From the NCBI RefSeq assembly GCF_900091415.1, contig NZ_FMHU01000002.1, positions 248,001 through 312,000 of the forward strand: DNA of 64,000 bases. Direction: 5' to 3'. Below the pieces are notes generated by a model. The model searched no databases. It was given only the letters and a program-made list of their open reading frames with translations, and had not been told where the DNA came from. Made by a program: the position numbers and the translations under genes. Each line of letters begins with the position of its first letter. Position 1 is the stretch's first letter. The stretch is from Micromonospora inyonensis. Its GTDB lineage: Bacteria; Actinomycetota; Actinomycetes; Mycobacteriales; Micromonosporaceae. This document shows positions 53,141-59,028 of the stretch, piece after piece.

Positions 53141-53275
53141 GCTGAGACTGAAGGTCAGACTGAGCTGGAGGTGTTCAGTGCAGGTTCGAGTCCTGCCCCC
53201 GGCACCCGGGCCGGGGTAGCCCAACTGGTAGAGGCGACCGTCGAATGAATCTCAGACTCTCGCTCCAGACTCAGC
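53141..53275 (+). ncRNA. YrlA-like Y RNA 1: permuted tRNA mimic on a long terminal stem
   Basis: This is a 135-nt RNA. A T-arm GCAGG-TTCGAGT-CCTGC (53180-53196) comes first. Then follows a closed acceptor-like hairpin, CCCCGGC (53197-53203) with GCCGGGG (53210-53216) and loop ACCCGG. The dinucleotide TA comes next, then a D-arm GCC...TGGTAGA...GGC (53219-53235) with the GG that docks into the T-loop. This is tRNA order cut at the anticodon and joined at the acceptor end. The ends pair as GCTGAG (53141-53146) with CTCAGC (53270-53275), with further pairing CTG/CAG and CTGAG (53160-53164) / CTCAG (53251-53255). That is the organisation described for bacterial Y RNAs, which tether Rsr to partners. 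No anticodon arm is present, so it is not a normal tRNA. Confidence 0.82.
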
Positions 53276-53300
53276 ATTACCGCCGATCGTCGGATGGAGC

Positions 53301-53408
53301 AGCCGTGGAAAGGGTTCGTGGAGTGTAGGTTCGAATCCTACCCGCGCCTCTCTTCGTGGCGCGGTAGCCCAATGGTAGAGGCGACGACTTTCAAACTGAC
53401 CCACGGCT
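53301..53408 (+). ncRNA. YrlA-like Y RNA 2: permuted tRNA mimic, second copy
   Basis: This is a 108-nt RNA, 25 nt after the first. The terminal stem is AGCCGTGG (53301-53308) with CCACGGCT (53401-53408), 8 perfect pairs. The T-arm is GTAGG-TTCGAAT-CCTAC (53325-53341). The closed acceptor-like hairpin is CCGCGCC (53342-53348) with GGCGCGG (53358-53364) and loop TCTCTTCGT. TA follows, then the D-arm GCC...TGGTAGA...GGC (53367-53382). The D-arm segment GGTAGCCCAATGGTAGAGGC matches RNA 1 apart from one base, whereas acceptor and terminal stems differ in sequence but keep pairing. Such compensatory change shows the fold is under selection. A hairpin terminator follows 37 nt later. Confidence 0.84.
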
Positions 53409-53444
53409 TTAAACGCGTCCGGCGTGCGACATGGGCGGAAACCT

Positions 53445-53476
53445 GGAACCCCCGGCTTGGGTAGGCCGGGGGTTCC
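53445..53476 (+). terminator. 12-bp hairpin terminator after the Y-like RNAs
   Basis: GGAACCCCCGGC (53445-53456) pairs perfectly with GCCGGGGGTTCC (53465-53476) around TTGGGTAG. It would end the transcript containing both RNAs. Confidence 0.8.
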
Positions 53477-53508
53477 GCTATTCCCGGAGCCGGCGGCTGT
53501 TCCAGGGT

Positions 53509-53536
53509 CAATGCCACGTAGCCTAATTTGATCATG
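53509..53536 (+). repeat. IS left inverted repeat
   Basis: 28 bp beginning CAATGCCACGTAGCC, exact complement of the right end. The 10-bp target duplication GTTCCAGGGT precedes it. Confidence 0.95.
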
Positions 53537-53612
53537 GGGTTGGACTGGGTCTTTGTGGATGGTCGGCGTGGTGGCGTGACCGGCAGGTCGGGTGCTGGTG
53601 TGCTTGCCGGTC

Positions 53613-54860
53613 ATGTCCGAGACGGTGGCGGTGACGGCGGATCAGGTGTCGTTGGGGGTGCTGGTGTCCGCGGTGCCGCGGGATGCGGTGGACGCGGCGG
53701 TGGCCCGGTTTGGGGTTGGGGCCAAGCGGTCGGATGGGAAGCTTCCGCCGCATGTGGTGGCCTATCTGACGATGGCGTTGTGCCTGTTCGGTGAGGATGA
53801 CTACGAAGAGGTCGCCACGAAGGTCACCGGGGCGTTGACCCGGTTCGGCTGCTGGGACGCCGCTTGGTCGGTGCCGACCGCGTCGGGGATCAGCCAGGCG
53901 CGGCAGCGGCTGGGCGCGCCGGTCATGGAGGAGATCTTCGAGTCGGTGGTGCAGCCGGTGGGCACGACTGATACGCGGGGGGCGTGGCTGCGGCGGTGGC
54001 GAGTCCTTGCTATTGACGGCTTCGATGTGGACCTGCCGGACACGCCGGGTAACGCCGCCGAGTTCGGCTACGCCGGCTCGGGGGGCAACCGGTCGGCGTA
54101 TCCGAAGGCGCGGGTGGTGGCGTTGGCCGAGTGCGGCACGCACGCGTTCCTGGCCGGGGAGGTGTCCGGCTATGGCACCGGGGAGCGGACATTGGCGATG
54201 CGGCTGTACCCGCGGCTGCGCCGCGATGAGCTGCTGACCGCCGACCGGGGGTTCTACTCCTTCGACGCCTGGTCTGCTGCGGCGGGCACCGGGGCGGCGT
54301 TGCTGTGGCGGGCGCCGACCGGGCTGCGGCTGCCGGTCGTGCGGGTGCTGGCCGACGGCACGTATGTGTCCGTGGTGATCAACCCGAAGATCCGCGGTGC
54401 CCGCCGGGACCGCATCGTCGCCGCTGCCCGCGCTGGGCAGGATCTGGCCCCTGAGCTGGCGTATCTGGTACGAGTGGTCGAGTACGACGTGCCCGACCGC
54501 GACGGCGACGGCACCGGCGAGCTGATCGTGCTGCTGACCACCGTCCTCGACCCGGCCGAGGCCCACGCGGACGAGCTGGCCGAGGCCTACCACCTGCGCT
54601 GGGAAGAAGAGACCAGCAACGACCAGCTCAAGACGCACCTACGCGGCCCGGGCCGTCTGCTGCGCTCAAGGCTGCCGGAGCTGGCCTACCAGGAAATCTG
54701 GGCCTGGCTGATCGTCCACCACGCCCTCGCCGCGTTGATCACCCGCGCGGCCGAAGCCGCCGACCTCGACCCCGACCGGATCAGCTTCACCCGCGCGCTG
54801 CGAATCGCCCGCCGTACCGCCACCGGGACGGCGGGCATTCCCCCCTGGAGACTGGACTGA
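53613..54860 (+). CDS. IS4-family transposase, C-terminus frameshifted
   Basis: This 415-residue transposase starts at ATG 53613 (MSETVAVTADQ). It begins with the IS4 N-terminal domain (DGKLPPHVVAYLTMALCLFGEDDYEEVATKV), followed by the DDE core: Asp in LAIDGFDVDLPD, Asp in LTADRGFYSF, and Glu in YHLRWEEETSNDQLK. A stop at 54858 comes just after GIPPWRLD. One base earlier a different frame gives DWTDHLPHALAELGRKPLPPRRHRSCPRAVKRARHNSYRVKKH, which is the normal basic tail of this family. A +1 shift in the C-run near 54841-54847 thus removes the tail. Activity is uncertain. Confidence 0.9.
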   Translation: MSETVAVTADQVSLGVLVSAVPRDAVDAAVARFGVGAKRSDGKLPPHVVAYLTMALCLFGEDDYEEVATKVTGALTRFGCWDAAWSVPTASGISQARQRLGAPVMEEIFESVVQPVGTTDTRGAWLRRWRVLAIDGFDVDLPDTPGNAAEFGYAGSGGNRSAYPKARVVALAECGTHAFLAGEVSGYGTGERTLAMRLYPRLRRDELLTADRGFYSFDAWSAAAGTGAALLWRAPTGLRLPVVRVLADGTYVSVVINPKIRGARRDRIVAAARAGQDLAPELAYLVRVVEYDVPDRDGDGTGELIVLLTTVLDPAEAHADELAEAYHLRWEEETSNDQLKTHLRGPGRLLRSRLPELAYQEIWAWLIVHHALAALITRAAEAADLDPDRISFTRALRIARRTATGTAGIPPWRLD

Positions 54861-55210
54861 CCACCTGCCCCACGCACTCGCCGAGCTGGGCCGCAAGCCG
54901 CTACCGCCCCGCCGGCACCGCAGCTGCCCCCGGGCGGTCAAACGAGCCCGCCACAACAGCTACCGCGTCAAGAAACACCACGAACCGGCCAGCATCCGCC
55001 ACGACGGCCCAGCGACCATCCGGTTCTGGGGCCTCAAACCCCCACCACCGGCGGACCCGCCCGCCGCCACCAGCCAGAAAGGACTACCAGAAACACCCGG
55101 CCAGACCCGCCCAGCCAGCCGGCGTCAACACCACAGCCCGGACACGCTGACCCGCCCGCCGCACCACACCCGCCGGAAGCCCGTCCGGGCACAAACGACC
55201 AGCACAACAA

Positions 55211-55238
55211 CATGATCAAATTAGGCTACGTGGCATTG
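55211..55238 (-). repeat. IS right inverted repeat
   Basis: 28 bp ending CTACGTGGCATTG, exact complement of the left end, followed by the second GTTCCAGGGT. Confidence 0.95.
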
Positions 55239-55361
55239 GTTCCAGGGTGACCGAGGCGGCACCATCTACCGAGCGGGTCCAGCCGGTGCGCTGCCCGCGT
55301 CCGTCGTCGCCGATCCGCACCAGCAGCCAGTCAGGGGCACGGGTGACCCGTACTGTCCGGG

Positions 55362-55487
55362 CTGCTGCGGGCGGTCGGGATGTCCCGGCACCGGCTCCGG
55401 GCCATGCTGACCGTGGAGGCCGGCCTGCTGCCCGCCCGTCGCGCGGCCCGGGTCAGCCCGGTCGCCGCCCTGGCCACCGACGGCTGA
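55362..55487 (+). pseudogene. FtsX-like ABC permease C-terminal scrap
   Basis: The reading LLRAVGMSRHRLRAMLTVEAGLLPARRAARVSPVAALATDG ends at a stop at 55485. The first half (RAVGMSRHRLRAMLTVEA) and the second half (LPARRAARVSPVAALA) are two conserved segments of FtsX-type permeases that normally stand about 60 residues apart. The intervening membrane part is missing. No start or upstream portion remains. It is a relic with an internal deletion. The stretch 55249-55361 shows nothing I can assign. Confidence 0.75.
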
Positions 55488-55550
55488 CCAACGGATGGTG
55501 GCGGGGCCGACGGGTCTCGCCAAAAGGTCCGGGCACCGAAATCGTCTGCC

Positions 55551-56300
55551 TCAGCGCTGTGGGTCAGCGGGTTTCCCGTCGGCCCACAGGGACTCGAAGT
55601 GCTCGACGTACCGGTCGAAGGCTCCCCCGTCCTGTCCGCGCCGCAGGTGCAGCGTCACGGAGTCCTGCCCGAGTCCCGCACCGATGTGCGTGGCGACGAT
55701 GGCTTCGTCGTCGAAGACCCACACCGACATCGCGATGTGTCGGTGGGACCGGCGAACCGGGATGGCGGCGTCAACCTTGTCGATCTCTGCGCGCGTCATC
55801 GCGATGCGCGTGGCCAGGGTGAGCGGGGTCGCTTCGACCCGATCCCGTTCGGTGGTGACCGGACTGTCCGGATCGCCGAGCAGGAATCGCAGATCAGCGC
55901 CAGCGCTGGCCTTCGCGCCGAGGGTGGCGGTAGCGCCGGGCACCTCCAGCCACACGAAGTAGCTGGTGTACCCACCGAACCACAGCCGGGAGTTGGCACG
56001 CTCGATCGCCTCGCGGAAGACCGATCGTGGGAGGTCGGCGCGTCGAGGGTAGATGCCGACCAAGTCACGATCAGTTCCGGTCTTAACGGTACGTCGTACT
56101 ATCTCGGGCCACAACACTCCCACATCCTCGCCCAACACCTCGGCCGCCCGCACTCTGGAACGGGGGTGGGGCACCCGCCCCCGACTGACCCACCGTTCCA
56201 CGGTCTTCGCATCCACATCGCATCTCTCTGCGAGATCAGCGATGGTCAGGCCGGCCACCGCCAACGCCTGCCTGAGTACGTCATTCCGCGCCACGACCAC
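55551..56300 (-). CDS. XRE-type HTH regulator with C-terminal PLD-like domain (DUF5919-like)
   Basis: This 249-residue protein from GTG 56300 (RBS GAAAGG) has an N-terminal helix-turn-helix (RQALAVAGLTIADLAERCDVDAKTVERWVSRGRVPHPRSRVRAAEVLGEDVGVLWPE). A larger C-terminal domain follows: SRLWFGGYTSYFVWLEVPG, ADLRFLLGDPDSPVTTERDRVEATPLTLATRIAMT, and FDDEAIVATHIGAGLGQDSVTLHLRR. This layout is common in actinomycete mobile regions. An in-frame extension to 56381 exists, so the start is uncertain. Ligand and targets are unknown. Confidence 0.82.
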   Translation of the reverse strand: MVVARNDVLRQALAVAGLTIADLAERCDVDAKTVERWVSRGRVPHPRSRVRAAEVLGEDVGVLWPEIVRRTVKTGTDRDLVGIYPRRADLPRSVFREAIERANSRLWFGGYTSYFVWLEVPGATATLGAKASAGADLRFLLGDPDSPVTTERDRVEATPLTLATRIAMTRAEIDKVDAAIPVRRSHRHIAMSVWVFDDEAIVATHIGAGLGQDSVTLHLRRGQDGGAFDRYVEHFESLWADGKPADPQR

Positions 56301-56434
56301 CAGGGACCTTTCGTAGACGTCCCTTGATGCTCCCATGTGGACGGTTTCACCGTCCGTGACTCCCTGAAAATGATTGGTCACATGTCGTGCTGTTCGCCGC
56401 GAGTGCCGTTTGTCTCGGCTACCGGGGCCGGGAG

Positions 56435-56749
56435 GTGAGCGCGCTCGTGGTGCTCGGGATCTCGATGATCGTGTTCGCTGGCCTCACGCTGGGGTTCCTG
56501 CTGGGACTGTTCGCGTTCCGGGTGAAGTCCCGGTGGTGTCCGCGCTGCGGGGCAGTCGACCGAGGCGCTGCACCGGGCGGTGCGGCGGTGACCGCGCCGG
56601 GCCGGCAGGACGGTCACCGTGAGCTGCCGATCGGGCGGCGGGTCGCGCAGTTACGGGTTCGCCGGGGGATGAGTCAGCAGGTCTTCGCCGACCGGATCGG
56701 CCGTTCGAAGAGCTGGGTCGACAAGGTCGTGCGACACGAGGTCGCATGA
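56435..56749 (+). pseudogene. membrane segment plus truncated XRE HTH, cut by group II intron
   Basis: From GTG 56435 the reading has a membrane helix (ALVVLGISMIVFAGLTLGFLLGLFAF) and CPRCG pair, typical of a small separate gene. It runs in frame into RELPIGRRVAQLRVRRGMSQQVFADRIGRSKSWVDKV, the N-terminus of a well-known XRE/TPR regulator family. Right after the Val codon, GTGCG begins the intron and the frame ends six codons later. The HTH gene may have its own start at GTG 56588. The matching C-terminus of that regulator is found 2 kb downstream, fused to the intron protein. Confidence 0.8.
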
Positions 56750-58685
56750 GAGCAGTGGCACTCTCCGAAGGAGGTTCGGCGTGTTGTCGAAGGGGTAGTG
56801 CTCGGTCCAGTGCGTAAGGACCGTCTCCACCTCGGCGTGCGTCGCGGGTAACTGCGGGGTGCGGAGCCCGAGGGCGTGCCCAAGGATCCTCGTTCCATCC
56901 GGGGGTTACAGGCTGGAGAAGGCCGGACGGGTGAATGATGTGAACCCTCGATGACGCCTCGTCACTACCACTCTCGCTCGATGGGACGCACCAGCGGGAG
57001 ACAGGGGCCGGCCGTTGCAAGGCGGCGGGTGCCGCCCGGAGGGACTTTGCCGGGCGGGAGCGCACCACCGTCCCCGGGGTTCAGGGGGCACCCACCCCGG
57101 TCGTATCTGTTGCGTGCGGAACGTGACAACCCCGATGGGATCCAGGCGGAGAACTGCTCTGGCTGGTAGGCCACCTGTGAGGGTGGGTGAAGTCCCAGCG
57201 GGCGCAGGACGACCCGAGAAGCGAATGCCGGTGGCCGAAAGGCGACGGGAAACCGGGAACAGCCGGGCTGGCTCCTTCGCCAGTGGTTGCCGGATAACCG
57301 GCCGGATAGGGGCTGATGCCCTGGCCTGAAAGGGCGCTGACGCGGGTCGGGTGAACCTGTGACGAATCGTGCTGGTCACAGCACCGGAGCCGAAGGGCAA
57401 GTTGGACACGATGACGGCGATGGCTTTCGCGGTGGCGATGGCGGGCCTCGGAGTGAACGGACCGGAGGGCGAGGTCCCCGACTGGGACGCCATCGACTGG
57501 CGGGCCTGCGAGGACAACGTACGGCGGCTGCGGCAGCGGATCTTCACGGCCACGCGGGCGGGGGACCTGAAACAGGTCCGGAATTTGCAGAAGTTGATGC
57601 TGCGGTCCCGCAGCAACGCCTTGGTGGCGGTGCGGCGGGTCACGCAGCTCAACGCTGGCCGTAAGACGGCCGGGGTGGACGGGTTGATCGTGGTGAACGG
57701 GCAGCAGAAAGCCGAGTTGGCTGACTGGGTTCAGCACCGCGCGCGGCCGTGGTCACCGCGGCCTGTCAAGCGGGTGTATGTGCCCAAGAGCAACGGGCGT
57801 CGTCGTGGTCTCGGGATTCCGGTGATCGCTGACAGGGCGTTGCAGGCCCTGACGGTCAACGCGTTGGAGCCCGAGTGGGAGGCCCGGTTCGAACCGAAGT
57901 CCTACGGGTTCAGGCCGGGTCGTGGCTGTCACGACGCGATCGTGGCTATCCACGCGACGGCGAGCCGCGCGGACGCGAAGCGCTTGTGGGTGCTCGACGC
58001 TGATCTCGCGGCGGCGTTCGACCGGCTCGACCACGAGCACATCAGCGAGTCGCTGGGCATGTTCCCCGGACGGGGAATGGTGCGGCAGTGGCTCACGGCT
58101 GGTGTGGTCGAGCAAGGCCGGTTCACCCCAACCGACCAGGGTGCTCCGCAGGGTGGGGTGATCAGCCCGTTGCTCATGAACGTTGCTCTGCATGGCATGG
58201 AGGCCGCCGCCGGGGTCCGCTACCACGTCACCGGCACCCGTGCCGGACAGACGGTGGATGGCTGCCCGGTGGTGGTCCGCTACGCCGACGATCTTCTCGC
58301 GCTGTGCCACTCCCGTGAGCAGGCCGAGCAGGTCAAGGCGCGGCTGGGGGCGTGGTTGACGCCCAGGGGTCTGGTCTTCAACGAGGACAAGACCCGCATC
58401 CTGCACCTGAGTGAAGGTGTGGATTTCCTGGGCTTCAATATTCGCCGCTACTCCAACGGCAAGCTGCTGACCAAGCCGAGCAACGATGCGTCGCGGCGGA
58501 TCCGGAAACGGCTGTCCACCGAGGTGAGGGCCCTTCGAGGGTCGAACGCCGACGCGGTGATCGGAAGGCTCAACCCGATCATCAACGGGTGGGCCGCCTA
58601 CTACCGGATCGGGGTGTCCAAACGCGCCTTCGGCGCGCTGGACGCCCACCTGTGGAAACTGACCTACAAGTGGGCCAGGTTCACA
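56729..58685 (+). mobile_element. group II intron, 3' end deleted
   Basis: The 5' boundary GTGCGACACGAG directly follows a host codon. About 640 nt of structured GC-rich RNA domain I-IV sequence follow, including GCGAATGCCGGTGGCCGAAAGG, then the maturase gene. The domain V/VI sequence and 3' splice site expected after the maturase are absent. Instead coding sequence of the host regulator begins around 58675-58690. The intron can therefore no longer splice or move by itself. Confidence 0.8.
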
Positions 58686-58889
58686 ATGATCGACATGACC
58701 CGGGTCCGCCTCGACGCCGGCGACCACCACGCCGCCGGCCGCACCCTGGTCACCGCCGACCACATCGCCCCCGCCAGAGTGCGCCTCCGACCCGCCGCCC
58801 ACGCCGCGCTGGCCGCCGTCCTCCGCGCCGGACCCACCCCGGCCGACGTCACCCGCCTCGCCACCACCATCGGCCTGACCCGAACCTGA
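57411..58889 (+). CDS. group II intron reverse transcriptase/maturase fused to host regulator C-terminus
   Basis: This 492-residue chimera starts at ATG 57411 (MTAMAFAVAMAGLGVNG); an in-frame GTG at 57369 is possible. The RT domain is intact: TAGVDG, KRVYVPKSNGRRRGLGIPVIADRALQALTVNALEPEWEARFEPKSYGFRPGRGCHDA, QGAPQGGVISPLLMN, the catalytic VVRYADDLL, and LVFNEDKT. The thumb/X domain starts (NGWAAYYRIGVSKRAFGALDAHLWKLTYKWA) and then breaks off. The last 65 residues (RVRLDAGDHHAAGRTLVTADHIAPARVRLRPAAHAALAAVLR...LATTIGLTRT) belong to the TPR tail of the XRE regulator whose head is at 56588-56728. The maturase tail and endonuclease domain are lost. Confidence 0.87.
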   Translation: MTAMAFAVAMAGLGVNGPEGEVPDWDAIDWRACEDNVRRLRQRIFTATRAGDLKQVRNLQKLMLRSRSNALVAVRRVTQLNAGRKTAGVDGLIVVNGQQKAELADWVQHRARPWSPRPVKRVYVPKSNGRRRGLGIPVIADRALQALTVNALEPEWEARFEPKSYGFRPGRGCHDAIVAIHATASRADAKRLWVLDADLAAAFDRLDHEHISESLGMFPGRGMVRQWLTAGVVEQGRFTPTDQGAPQGGVISPLLMNVALHGMEAAAGVRYHVTGTRAGQTVDGCPVVVRYADDLLALCHSREQAEQVKARLGAWLTPRGLVFNEDKTRILHLSEGVDFLGFNIRRYSNGKLLTKPSNDASRRIRKRLSTEVRALRGSNADAVIGRLNPIINGWAAYYRIGVSKRAFGALDAHLWKLTYKWARFTMIDMTRVRLDAGDHHAAGRTLVTADHIAPARVRLRPAAHAALAAVLRAGPTPADVTRLATTIGLTRT

Positions 58890-58936
58890 CCGCGCACCTG
58901 TGCTGACGAGCGTGCTGATCGGTTCTCGTCACAGTT

Positions 58937-58970
58937 CGGGCGGGCAGCCGCGTCAACGGCTGCCCGCCCG
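58937..58970. terminator. 14-bp perfect hairpin
   Basis: CGGGCGGGCAGCCG pairs with CGGCTGCCCGCCCG around CGTCAA. It lies between the chimeric maturase and the convergent MMPL gene and probably belonged to the original regulator gene. Confidence 0.82.
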
Positions 58971-59028
58971 GGCGTAACGATGGATCTACCGGTGGACCAT
59001 CCGGCAATGTGGGGGACGCTCCGCGTGG

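Larger units (their letters stand above)
53509..55238 (+). mobile_element. IS4-family insertion sequence, complete ends
   Basis: This 1,730-bp element is bounded by perfect 28-bp inverted repeats (53509-53536 and 55211-55238). It is flanked by a 10-bp direct repeat GTTCCAGGGT (53499-53508 and 55239-55248), the target duplication length expected of IS4-type transposition. It encodes one DDE transposase. Intact ends and duplication imply recent insertion, at a point 23 bp after the terminator of the Y-like RNAs. Confidence 0.95.

Noticed and set aside
53141..53410. Ordinary tRNA genes, or one tRNA with a large intron, suggested by GGTTCGAATCC and GGTAGAGGC
   Set aside because: The T-arm precedes the D-arm, the acceptor strands are joined by a short loop, and no anticodon arm exists; the enclosing stem fits a Y-RNA-like fold instead.
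53528..53794. Gly/Val-rich frame inside the IS left end
   Set aside because: It is a shifted reading of the transposase N-terminus with low-complexity composition.
56363..56380. Zur-box-like string TGAAAATGATTGGTCA upstream of the HTH regulator
   Set aside because: The half-sites are 16 nt overall rather than the 15-nt 7-1-7 form, symmetry is poor on the right side, and no zinc gene is adjacent.
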